This document shows, in pieces, positions 23,957-31,648 of a DNA stretch of 32,090 bases; position 1 is the stretch's first letter; every line of letters begins with the position of its first letter. Source of the stretch: Sphingobacteriaceae bacterium (GTDB taxonomy: Bacteria; Bacteroidota; Bacteroidia; Sphingobacteriales; Sphingobacteriaceae); assembly GCA_903644075.1 (NCBI GenBank), contig CAHJXH010000019.1:1-32090 (forward strand), written 5' to 3'. A program made the position numbers and the translations under genes. Under the pieces are notes generated by a model, which did not search any database, was not told the origin of the DNA, and saw only the letters and a list, made by a program, of their open reading frames with translations.

Positions 23957-24057
23957 TACCCCTTATTAAAGCTGGTGGTATTAGCAATGCCTTTGCCTTC
24001 CCCTAAATAGGGGAAAACTACTGTCAATGCAACTTGCAAAAACGCAAATAAGGGGTA
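23957..24057. repeat. Nested inverted-repeat element after arsC
   Basis: Outer 11-bp perfect arms taccccttatt/aataaggggta (23957-23967 and 24047-24057) enclose an inner hairpin ttcccc-taaata-ggggaa (23998-24015). No gene lies within. It is MITE-like in layout, but target duplications were not evident. It may also serve as the transcript end after arsC, for which no other terminator was seen. Confidence 0.55.
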
Positions 24058-24106
24058 TAATTTAGATATGTAATAGACACGCAACCACTCACCTAATCAA
24101 CCATGC

Positions 24107-24169
24107 ACCTACGCCGGTGTCTCTGTGCTGGCGCGAGCGTGTCGCTCGTGTCCAACCTACGCCGGTGTC
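24107..24169. repeat. Direct repeat flanking a small hairpin; overlaps the end of the hydrolase gene
   Basis: The 15 bases acctacgccggtgtc at 24107-24121 recur identically at 24155-24169. Between them is a hairpin cgagcg-tgt-cgctcg (24134-24148). The second copy supplies the final codons and stop codon of the minus-strand metallo-hydrolase. Confidence 0.75.
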
Positions 24170-24930
24170 ACCGTAAAAGCATCATGCTCCGATAATTGTA
24201 CATTACCAATCGGCATATTCTTCGCATGGTAAAATAAGCAGGTCCAACCCTCGGCTGCTGCTTTGTGGCCGTAAATATCGCGCAGTTCCATAGCCTTACG
24301 GCCGTCAAAATCGTATTTGGCAATGAATTTACGTAATAGCTGCTCTGGCTCAGGCAGCTCATCTCCACCAAAAAATACTTTTTTGCCTTCTATATCAAAC
24401 CAGAAAACCTGGTGAAAAGGGCAATGCCCGCCCGATAGCTCGTAATTAATGCCTGGCATATATTCGCCCGAACCTTCAAGGAAAGTAACATCAGCAGATC
24501 GCCGTAACGACTCAAAAATCTCCGGGCGGTATGAGTATGATTTACCCGCAAAAGCGGTTTCCCATTCGCTGCGTTGTATCACGTGCTCGGCTTGCGGAAA
24601 GCTGGGGTGCAGGCGGCCGTTCTCTTCGTATACCAAGCCGCTGGCATGGTCGTAGTGCAGGTGAGACATCAGTACCTTGGTCACATCCTGCGGGTCGAAG
24701 CCATGCTTGCGGATGTTTTTGTGGAGAATTAATTCACCATCCTCCGCTTTCATGCCTAAACCGGTATCCAATACCATCAGGTCTTTTTCAGTCTTGATTA
24801 AAAAAGGGTTGACATGGATAAATATAGAGCCGGGGCGCGATTTAGCATCGTCCTTGGCGGGGTCGAAGGGAATAAACTTTTTTGTAGAATCAACCGAATA
24901 TGAACCTTCTCCCAATGCAAAAACTTCCAT
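24157..24930 (-). CDS. Metallo-beta-lactamase-fold hydrolase
   Basis: This 257-residue protein has the MBL metal site: HLHYDH with H90, H92, D94 and H95, then H169 in GGHCPFH, D190 in FFGGDELPE, and a C-terminal His in FYHAKN. It has no signal peptide, so it is cytoplasmic. The motif set and length resemble the lactonase/glyoxalase-II-like branch of MBL hydrolases, but the substrate cannot be named; quorum-signal lactonase is only one possibility. Its last four codons and stop (TPA-stop) lie in the second copy of a 15-bp repeat, so the original 3' end may have been replaced. It is divergent from recJ. Confidence 0.9.
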   Translation of the reverse strand: MEVFALGEGSYSVDSTKKFIPFDPAKDDAKSRPGSIFIHVNPFLIKTEKDLMVLDTGLGMKAEDGELILHKNIRKHGFDPQDVTKVLMSHLHYDHASGLVYEENGRLHPSFPQAEHVIQRSEWETAFAGKSYSYRPEIFESLRRSADVTFLEGSGEYMPGINYELSGGHCPFHQVFWFDIEGKKVFFGGDELPEPEQLLRKFIAKYDFDGRKAMELRDIYGHKAAAEGWTCLFYHAKNMPIGNVQLSEHDAFTVTPA

Positions 24931-24957
24931 GTTATATTATATATGCTTTTTTGACCT

Positions 24958-24965
24958 TACCTTTG
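24958..24965 (+). promoter_or_regulatory. Likely -7 element of the recJ operon
   Basis: TACCTTTG matches the Bacteroidota -7 consensus fully and lies 52 bp before the recJ start. No TTG was found at the standard -33 distance. Confidence 0.5.
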
Positions 24966-25017
24966 TTTGTTAAATTAACCGGATAATTATATCATTACGG
25001 TTTAAACACACAAAGAT

Positions 25018-26727
25018 ATGCAAAAACGGTGGTCGGTGCGCGAAATGCCGGATCAGGGAAATGTAGAAAAGCTGGCTTCCGAACTAAACATCGATCCGGT
25101 ACTGAGTGCTATACTGCTGCAACGCGGTATTGCCGATTTTGAAGAAGCACGTTTCTTCTTCCGTCCCGATATTCGCCACCTGCACGATCCTTTCCTGATG
25201 GCTGATATGGAAAAGGCCATCAACCGGATAGAAACTGCCATCCAGAACAACGAAAAGATCATGATCTACGGCGATTACGACGTAGATGGCACCACGGCAG
25301 TATCTATCGTTTACAGTTTTTTCAAAAAATTGACCGATAATATCGAATACTATATCCCGAACCGCTATACCGAAGGTTACGGAATTTCGACCCAGGGGAT
25401 TGACTACGCTGCTGAAAATAATTTCGACCTGATCGTGGCTTTAGATTGCGGCATCAAATCAGTAGATAAAATTGCACATGCGAATGATCTGGGTGTAGAT
25501 TTTATTATCTGTGATCACCATTTACCCGGAGAAGAACTACCTGCCGCTATAGCTGTGCTCGATCCCAAACGTAGCGATTGCGAATATCCATACAAAGAAC
25601 TTTCAGGCTGTGGTATTGGCTTTAAACTGATACAAGCTTACGCCGAAAAGAACGGCATCCCTTTCGAAGAAATAAGCTGCTACCTCGACCTGGTAGCCAT
25701 TAGCATAGCCTGCGATATTGTACACGTTACCGGCGAAAACCGCACACTGGCACATTATGGTTTACAGCAGTTAAATACCAACCCATGCACCGGTGTTAAG
25801 GTACTGATGGAAGTTGCAGGCCGAAAAGAAAAAGTAAACATCTCTGATGTGGTATTTCTCATCGGTCCGCGTATTAACGCTGCGGGCAGGATTGATGATG
25901 CCAAGCACGCTGTGGCTTTATTAATTGCTGATTCTATTGAAGATGCCCGTGAGAAAGGTGCGTTGATCAATATCCAGAATACCGAGCGTAAGGGGCACGA
26001 TCTATCTATCACAGACGAAGCCCTGAATATTATCAAACAAAACCAGGTATTGATCGACCGAAAATCGACCGTGGTTTTTAATGAAACCTGGCATAAAGGG
26101 GTTATCGGGATTGTGGCATCTCGCCTGACCGAGAAATACTATCGCCCAACCGTAGTGCTTACGCGCTCTAACGGGCACGTAGCTGGTTCTGCAAGGTCTG
26201 TGGTAGGGTTTGACCTGTACGAAGCTTTGAGTGGCTGTAGCGACCTGCTAACGCAGTATGGCGGGCATAAGTATGCGGCAGGCTTAACTATGCCGCCTGA
26301 GAATGTGCCTGCATTTATGGATCGCTTTGAAGAAGTGGTAGGCATGACCATTACCCCCGAGCAGTTAATACAGGAAATACGGATCGATGCCGAAATAAAA
26401 TTAGATCAGATCGATAGTAAGTTTTTCCGTGTATTGAGCCAGTATGGCCCATTCGGTCCGGAGAATATGACGCCGGTATTTTTATCACGCGGGGTAAGCA
26501 TTCACGGTCAGCCATCTGTAGTAGGGGCCGATCATTTAAAAATGTGTGTAATGCAGCAAGGTTCGGCTATATTTGATTGCATTGCCTTTGGGCAGGCCGG
26601 CGGTTGGCTGATGGATTTAAAAAGAGGCTTGCCTTTTGATATTTGTTATTGCATTGAAGAACATGTTTGGCGCGATAAGCGTTCAATCCAATTAAACATT
26701 AAAGGGATTAGATTAAGCGATCAATAA
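25018..26727 (+). CDS. recJ: Single-strand-specific 5'-3' exonuclease RecJ
   Basis: This 569-residue cytoplasmic nuclease degrades single-stranded DNA from the 5' end in recombination and mismatch repair. The DHH-family motifs are in order: D86-Y-D88-V-D90 in IYGDYDVDGTTA, D147 region in VALDCGIKS, D166-H167-H168 in ICDHHLPG, DLVAISIACDIV, then RINAAGRIDDA. The DHHA1 domain has HKGVIGIVASRL and VAGSARSV with GGHKYAAGLTM, and a C-terminal OB-like domain follows with LSQYGPFGPENM. The length is normal. It heads a run of genes on the plus strand and is followed by lptB after 51 bp. Confidence 0.97.
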   Translation: MQKRWSVREMPDQGNVEKLASELNIDPVLSAILLQRGIADFEEARFFFRPDIRHLHDPFLMADMEKAINRIETAIQNNEKIMIYGDYDVDGTTAVSIVYSFFKKLTDNIEYYIPNRYTEGYGISTQGIDYAAENNFDLIVALDCGIKSVDKIAHANDLGVDFIICDHHLPGEELPAAIAVLDPKRSDCEYPYKELSGCGIGFKLIQAYAEKNGIPFEEISCYLDLVAISIACDIVHVTGENRTLAHYGLQQLNTNPCTGVKVLMEVAGRKEKVNISDVVFLIGPRINAAGRIDDAKHAVALLIADSIEDAREKGALINIQNTERKGHDLSITDEALNIIKQNQVLIDRKSTVVFNETWHKGVIGIVASRLTEKYYRPTVVLTRSNGHVAGSARSVVGFDLYEALSGCSDLLTQYGGHKYAAGLTMPPENVPAFMDRFEEVVGMTITPEQLIQEIRIDAEIKLDQIDSKFFRVLSQYGPFGPENMTPVFLSRGVSIHGQPSVVGADHLKMCVMQQGSAIFDCIAFGQAGGWLMDLKRGLPFDICYCIEEHVWRDKRSIQLNIKGIRLSDQ

Positions 26728-26778
26728 TTCCGTTTATAAACCCGGCCGCCGTATTGGTAAAAGGCCTAAATTTAAGAT

Positions 26779-27516
26779 ATGATATTACGTGCCGAGCACC
26801 TGGTAAAAAAGTATAAACAGCGTACCGTTGTTAATGATGTATCATTTGATGTTGCACAGGGCGAAATTGTAGGTTTGCTTGGCCCTAATGGTGCGGGTAA
26901 AACCACATCGTTTTATATGATTGTGGGTTTAATTAAACCCAATGAAGGCCGCATTTATTTAGACGAAAAAGATATAACCACCGACCCGATGTACCGCCGT
27001 GCCCAAAAAGGGATTGGCTATCTGGCACAGGAGGCTTCTATTTTTAGAAAGCTATCTGTAGAAGATAATATCAAAGCTGTATTGGAAATGGGTAATATGC
27101 CTAAAGATAAGCAGCAGGATAAATTGGAAGAGCTGATTGACGAGTTTAGCTTGCACAAAGTACGCCGCAACCGTGGTGATTTATTATCGGGTGGCGAGCG
27201 CCGCCGTACCGAGATTGCCCGCGCACTGGCCGCCGAGCCTAACTTTATTTTATTGGATGAGCCGTTTGCAGGGGTTGACCCGATTGCGGTTGAGGAGATC
27301 CAGGCGATGGTAGCTAAATTGAGGCACCGTAACATCGGCATCCTGATTACCGACCACAATGTGCAGGAAACCTTATCCATTACCGACAGGGCTTATTTGC
27401 TGTTTGAGGGTAAGATCCTCGAATCGGGTATACCAGAGGTATTGGCCGCTAATGAACTGGTACGTAAAGTGTATCTTGGAGCAAACTTTGTTTTGAAGAG
27501 AAAGACCTTTTTATAA
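26779..27516 (+). CDS. lptB: LPS export ABC transporter ATPase
   Basis: This 245-residue ATPase drives the LptBFG complex that moves lipopolysaccharide from the inner membrane to the outer membrane. Walker A is GPNGAGKT at residues 35-42, the Q-loop is in [12 protein letters not shown], the signature [16 protein letters not shown] begins at residue 135, Walker [14 protein letters not shown] begins at residue 156, and the switch His is in ITDHNVQE. The phrases RKLSVEDNI and GERRR are typical of LptB rather than of other ABC ATPases. The start gives the expected N-terminus. It lies between recJ (51 bp) and the GH3 gene (15 bp), so it is probably co-transcribed with both. Confidence 0.95.
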   Translation: MILRAEHLVKKYKQRTVVNDVSFDVAQGEIVGLLGPNGAGKTTSFYMIVGLIKPNEGRIYLDEKDITTDPMYRRAQKGIGYLAQEASIFRKLSVEDNIKAVLEMGNMPKDKQQDKLEELIDEFSLHKVRRNRGDLLSGGERRRTEIARALAAEPNFILLDEPFAGVDPIAVEEIQAMVAKLRHRNIGILITDHNVQETLSITDRAYLLFEGKILESGIPEVLAANELVRKVYLGANFVLKRKTFL

Positions 27517-27531
27517 GCCTGAAACTAACAT

Positions 27532-29043
27532 ATGACACTCATTAACTCCGTTGCTACCTGGCTCATGAAGAAACGCATGCACCAGATAGAGCTTTTTATG
27601 AAGTACCCCAACGAGGTGCAGGAGGAGTGGTTTGAAAAATTAATATCGGCAGCAGAGAATACAGAATGGGGGAAACTGCATCATTATAAAAGCATTAGCA
27701 CCTTACAAGAGTTTAAAGAACGGGTACCGATACAAAATTACGATACCCTGAAACCATACATAGAGCGCATGCTCAAAGGCGAGCAAAATGTGCTTTGGCC
27801 TTCGGAGATTAAATGGTTCGCCAAATCATCAGGCACTACAAACGATAGGAGCAAGTTTATCCCAGTAAGCGAAGAAGCGTTGGAAGAATGCCATTTTAAA
27901 GGCGGTAAAGACATGTTAACCATGTACTTTAACAACCGCCCCGACTCTAAACTATTTACAGGAAAAATTCTGACGCTTGGTGGCAGCCACCAGGTGAGCC
28001 AGCTCAATGCCGATACTTTTTTTGGCGATCTATCGGCGGTGATTATGAAAAACCTGCCGCTTTGGGCGCAGTTTTATCGTACGCCACATCTGGATATTGC
28101 CCTGCTCGAGAACTTTGAAGAGAAGATAGAGAAAATGGCCCATGCCACTATCGACTCCAATATGACCGGCATCAGCGGTGTACCTACCTGGAACATCCTG
28201 CTGTTTAAACGAATTTTAGAAATTACCGGGAAGGATAACCTGTTAGAGGTTTGGCCTAACCTCGAATTATATTTTCACGGTGCGGTTAACTTCACACCTT
28301 ATCGCGAACAGTTTAAAAAACTGATTCCCGACCGCGAAATGTATTACCTCGAAACCTATAACGCAACAGAAGGTTTCTTCGGGATACAGGATCTGGAAGA
28401 ACCGGGCGAAATGCTGCTGATGTTGGATTACGGCATTTTTTATGAGTTTTTACCAATAGAAGATCTGGGCAAACAAAACCCGCAGACTTTAACATTGGAT
28501 GAAGTACAGATGGGCGAAAATTACGCGCTCATCATAAGCACCAATGCCGGCTTATGGCGATATATGATAGGTGATACCATCCGGTTTACATCACTGGAGC
28601 CGTTCCGTATCCAGATAACCGGTCGAACCAAACACTACATCAATGCCTTTGGCGAAGAAGTAATTGTTGACAATGCCGACCGTGCGCTGGAAGAAGCCTG
28701 CCGCCAAACCGGTGCCATTGTGCAGGAATATACAGCCGGCCCGGTTTATTTTTCAGATAATAAGGCCGGTAGCCATGAGTGGATCATCGAGTTTGAGAAA
28801 AAGCCCGCAGAGTTTGAACGCTTTGTTGATCTGCTGGATGAAAGCCTGCGCAAAATTAACTCCGACTATGATGCCAAGCGCTTTAAAGATATGGCCCTGC
28901 ACCGCCCGCTGGTGCATGTAGCCCCTCGCGATACCTTTTTTAAATGGATGAAAGAGAAGGGTAAACTAGGTGGGCAACACAAGGTTCCGCGCCTGGCTAA
29001 TAACCGCGAATACATCGAGAGTATTTTAAAGTACCTCAACTAA
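27532..29043 (+). CDS. GH3-family acyl-adenylate / amido synthetase-like protein
   Basis: This 503-residue cytoplasmic protein is a bacterial member of the GH3 family, known in plants for linking amino acids to jasmonate or auxin by an acyl-adenylate. Visible family motifs are the P-loop-like AKSSGTTNDRSKFIPVS near residues 100-116, YNATEGFFGIQ (the adenylate-binding Tyr-Glu region) and LWRYMIGDTIRF followed by ITGRTKHYINAFGEE. The C-terminal part (HRPLVHVAPRDTFFKWM, then KLGGQHKVPRL) is typical of the Bacteroidota members. The substrate is unknown. It lies 15 bp after lptB, which hints at a role near lipid or LPS metabolism; that is inference from context. Confidence 0.93.
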   Translation: MTLINSVATWLMKKRMHQIELFMKYPNEVQEEWFEKLISAAENTEWGKLHHYKSISTLQEFKERVPIQNYDTLKPYIERMLKGEQNVLWPSEIKWFAKSSGTTNDRSKFIPVSEEALEECHFKGGKDMLTMYFNNRPDSKLFTGKILTLGGSHQVSQLNADTFFGDLSAVIMKNLPLWAQFYRTPHLDIALLENFEEKIEKMAHATIDSNMTGISGVPTWNILLFKRILEITGKDNLLEVWPNLELYFHGAVNFTPYREQFKKLIPDREMYYLETYNATEGFFGIQDLEEPGEMLLMLDYGIFYEFLPIEDLGKQNPQTLTLDEVQMGENYALIISTNAGLWRYMIGDTIRFTSLEPFRIQITGRTKHYINAFGEEVIVDNADRALEEACRQTGAIVQEYTAGPVYFSDNKAGSHEWIIEFEKKPAEFERFVDLLDESLRKINSDYDAKRFKDMALHRPLVHVAPRDTFFKWMKEKGKLGGQHKVPRLANNREYIESILKYLN

Positions 29044-29088
29044 TAACAAATCTTGATTCTTTGGGCAGCAATGCGTATTTTCATAGCC

Positions 29089-29682
29089 ATGAAAAAAATA
29101 TTTCTGCTACTGATATTCTCAATATGCAGCTATAGTGTTTTTTCACAAACCACTGTCCCCGATTTTGTACCCAATCTGCGTTACGTAGGCCACATTGATA
29201 CCCTGTTAAGAAGTCACGTAAAGCAATTCGATCTCATCATCGCCTTCAGGGTACACTATGGTTGGAAATACGAATCTGAATACCATTTACTGGTGCTTAA
29301 CAACGGGCACTGGCAAAAAATGAACTTTCATAACAAGCGTGGCAGTTTAGCCAAATATGATCCGCCTGTACCTGTTCCTGATAGGTATAAAGGAGAGGCT
29401 GATTCATTATATTCAAAAATGTTAGCCAACAATGTACTTACGATAGATGATGACGATGTTTATCCAGCCTGCGCAGAGGCAGACACCGTGATAAACGGCA
29501 GGCACCGTAAATTTAAGGTTGGTATTGATAATGCTGCGGCCTACTCGTTCTGGTTTATCAGGGCCGATAAAACGCGCCAGCTTTATTTCTATGCGCCAGA
29601 ATATTTTATCCAGTACTGCTCACCATATTGGGACAGGCGTAATGCTATTGATATAATTACGCTATTTACCCGCAACTGGTAA
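29089..29682 (+). CDS. Exported hypothetical protein
   Basis: The protein has 197 residues from the ATG at 29089 (MKKIFLLLIFSICSYSVFSQ), which starts a clear signal peptide. The frame opens 12 codons earlier, but that would bury the signal. I do not recognise a domain. The mature part has a His/Tyr-rich beginning (RVHYGWKYESEYHLLVLNN), a middle KYDPPVPVPDRYKGEAD, an acidic DDDDVYPACAEAD and an aromatic C-terminus (FYAPEYFIQYCSPYWDRR) with two Cys that could form a disulfide in the periplasm. It follows the GH3 gene after 45 bp and is probably co-transcribed. Its stop codon directly abuts the stop of the convergent DUF421 gene. Confidence 0.78.
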   Translation: MKKIFLLLIFSICSYSVFSQTTVPDFVPNLRYVGHIDTLLRSHVKQFDLIIAFRVHYGWKYESEYHLLVLNNGHWQKMNFHNKRGSLAKYDPPVPVPDRYKGEADSLYSKMLANNVLTIDDDDVYPACAEADTVINGRHRKFKVGIDNAAAYSFWFIRADKTRQLYFYAPEYFIQYCSPYWDRRNAIDIITLFTRNW

Positions 29683-30174
29683 TTACTTTTTCTTGATTAC
29701 GCTCACCTCGCCGCTGGTCTCCATATAAATTTCGCTTACTTCGTTCAGGGTTTTAACGTTTGCTTGCTGGCGTACATCGCTCAGGATATCTTTTTCGCTC
29801 AATAAACTTTTTTCAAGGTTTTCTTCGTGAAGCTGCCCGTTTCGATATAGGGAGATCTCGTCGCCTTTAATTAACTGGCCTACTGCTTTACTTTTAATGC
29901 TGATCCATGCCAGCCCCCGGTGCAAGAGCACCAATACCAGGCAACAAACCACAGTAGGCACAAATGGCGATGCACCAACCACCGCACGGCTTAACACAGC
30001 GCCTAAAATAATCGCCGAGGTATTATCAAAAGCTGACCGCTTACCGAAAGTTCGCCTGCCAGATATACGTATTAAAGCGAGTGTAATAAAGAATATCACA
30101 AACGCGCGGCTGCTCATCTGCAACGTATCCAGATCGCGGCCCTCACCAAATAGTTTATAAAGTAAAAGCTCCAT
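29683..30174 (-). CDS. DUF421 (YetF-like) membrane protein
   Basis: This 163-residue protein has two to three N-terminal membrane segments: about residues 25-40 (FVIFFITLALIRISG), 50-66 (AIILGAVLSRAVVG) and 71-90 (VPTVVCCLVLVLLHR). A cytoplasmic C-terminal DUF421 domain follows, with GDEISLYRNGQLHEENL and a run near LSEKDILSDVRQQ. Phrases such as RISGRRTFGKRSAFD match the family. YetF in Bacillus has a membrane anchor and a regulatory-looking C-terminal domain; its role is unknown. It lies 19 bp before folP on the minus strand (folP upstream), so the two may be co-transcribed. There is no intergenic space between it and the convergent plus-strand gene. Confidence 0.9.
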   Translation of the reverse strand: MELLLYKLFGEGRDLDTLQMSSRAFVIFFITLALIRISGRRTFGKRSAFDNTSAIILGAVLSRAVVGASPFVPTVVCCLVLVLLHRGLAWISIKSKAVGQLIKGDEISLYRNGQLHEENLEKSLLSEKDILSDVRQQANVKTLNEVSEIYMETSGEVSVIKKK

Positions 30175-30193
30175 GACGCATGTGAAGAAACCG

Positions 30194-31045
30194 TTACGTT
30201 AGCATTGAGAAAATGTTAACTGCTTCTACAGCTTCTTTTACATCGTGTACCCGTAAAATGTTTGCGCCTTTTGTTAAGGCAATGGTATTTACTACGGTGG
30301 TGCCGTTTAAAGCATCAGCAGCGGTGCCACCGGTTATGTTATAGATCATCCGCTTGCGCGAAACACCAACCAGTACAGGAAGGCCTAATATATCAAAATC
30401 GTGCATGCGGCCGAGTAGCTCATAACTCTGCTCACTCTTTTTAGCAAAGCCGAAGCCGGGATCGAGGATCACATCTTCAACACCAAGCTTTTTTAACTCT
30501 GCATATTTCTGTTGCAGGTAATCGAAAACTTCTGTAAAAATATCGTTGTAATCTGTCAGCTGCGTCATGGTTTGCGGGGTGCCGCGCATATGCATCAGGA
30601 TGTAGGGGACTTGCAGGCGGGCAACGGTCTCGAACATTTGCTCATCTAATTGTCCGCCCGAAATATCATTGATAATATGTGCGCCGCCTTTAATGGCAGC
30701 TTCGGCAACAGAAGCCCGGAAAGTATCGATAGATAAAACAGCCTGCGGAAATGCTGCAGAAATAGCTTCAACGGCAGGTAATAATCGGTCCATTTCTTCC
30801 TGAGCCGAAATATCAATAGCACCGGGGCGCGATGAGTAAGCGCCGAGGTCTAAAAAGGCAGCACCATCGGCCAGCATTTTTTCGGCTTGCTGCAGGGCAT
30901 CGGTGGCATGGGGCTTGCGGCTTTGGTCGTAGAATGAATCGGGGGTAAGGTTAATAATGCCCATCACTTTTGGGGTGCTTAGGTCAATGAGTGTTCCGCC
31001 TGCATTCAGGGTTGTCTTTTTGCGAAAATATGTATCTTTAGCCAT
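30194..31045 (-). CDS. folP: Dihydropteroate synthase
   Basis: This 283-residue cytoplasmic TIM-barrel enzyme joins 6-hydroxymethyl-dihydropterin pyrophosphate with p-aminobenzoate in folate synthesis and is the target of sulfonamides. Motifs are GIINLTPDSFYDQ near residue 29, GAAFLDLGAYSSRPGA (pABA-site loop), LSIDTFRASVAEAA, HIINDISGG, YILMHMRGTPQTM, DVILDPGFGFAKKSEQSYE and the C-terminal VGVSRKRMI and LRVHDV. The usual GG in DxGAxSTRPG reads GAYSSRPG, which is a common variant. It begins 63 bp from the divergent DUF1599 gene. DUF421 follows 19 bp downstream. Folate links it functionally with gcvP, but they are far apart here. Confidence 0.96.
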   Translation of the reverse strand: MAKDTYFRKKTTLNAGGTLIDLSTPKVMGIINLTPDSFYDQSRKPHATDALQQAEKMLADGAAFLDLGAYSSRPGAIDISAQEEMDRLLPAVEAISAAFPQAVLSIDTFRASVAEAAIKGGAHIINDISGGQLDEQMFETVARLQVPYILMHMRGTPQTMTQLTDYNDIFTEVFDYLQQKYAELKKLGVEDVILDPGFGFAKKSEQSYELLGRMHDFDILGLPVLVGVSRKRMIYNITGGTAADALNGTTVVNTIALTKGANILRVHDVKEAVEAVNIFSMLT

Positions 31046-31108
31046 TGCCTTTGGGATGATATTTTATCCCTCGCGGCAAATATCGAAGAAAATTTTAACA
31101 CTACCGTT

Positions 31109-31648
31109 TTGAGTAAAACTACAGCCGAATACGACGCAGTTATTAATGTATGCAAGGGTTTATTTATGAAAAAAACTCGCGACTACGGCACTGCATGGCG
31201 TATTTTAAGACTACCATCCATAACCGACCAGATTTTTATTAAAGCCCAGCGCATCCGCACGCTCGAAGAAAAAAAAGTTTCGAAAGTGGGCGATGATATT
31301 ACCGGCGAGTATATCGGCATTGTTAATTATTGCGTTATAGCCATGATGCAATTAGAATGCGGTAACGAAACTTCGACAGAACTGGCACCCGACCATGTGG
31401 AGCAATTATTTGATGCCAAGGTAAAAGAAACCCAGGAACTGATGTTTGCCAAAAACCACGACTACGGCGAGGCTTGGCGCGATATGCGCATCAGTTCATT
31501 AACCGATCTGATACTGCAAAAGATCTTCCGCGTTAAGCAAATAGAAGATAACAAAGGCTTGACCGAAGCTTCTGAAGGTGTGAAAGCCAATTACCAGGAC
31601 ATGCTGAACTATGCTGTTTTTGCATTAATAAAATCGGATGTAAAATGA
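31109..31648 (+). CDS. DUF1599 protein with two tandem domain copies
   Basis: The protein has 179 residues from a TTG start at 31109, divergent from folP. It contains the same domain twice: DYGTAWR at residues 25-31 and DYGEAWR at 118-124, SITD at 37-40 and SLTD at 130-133, IVNY at 71-74 and MLNY at 165-168, a period of about 93. DUF1599 (PF07659) has been linked by others to nucleotide modification; I recall this rather than having checked it. No enzymatic motif I can name is certain. The ATG of the next gene overlaps its stop (ATGA), so translation of the two is coupled. Confidence 0.88.
   Translation: MSKTTAEYDAVINVCKGLFMKKTRDYGTAWRILRLPSITDQIFIKAQRIRTLEEKKVSKVGDDITGEYIGIVNYCVIAMMQLECGNETSTELAPDHVEQLFDAKVKETQELMFAKNHDYGEAWRDMRISSLTDLILQKIFRVKQIEDNKGLTEASEGVKANYQDMLNYAVFALIKSDVK

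Noticed and set aside
27018-27380. 120-residue open frame opposite lptB
   Set aside because: It is fully antisense to lptB, whose motifs are intact, and the product is low-complexity Ser/Ile-rich.
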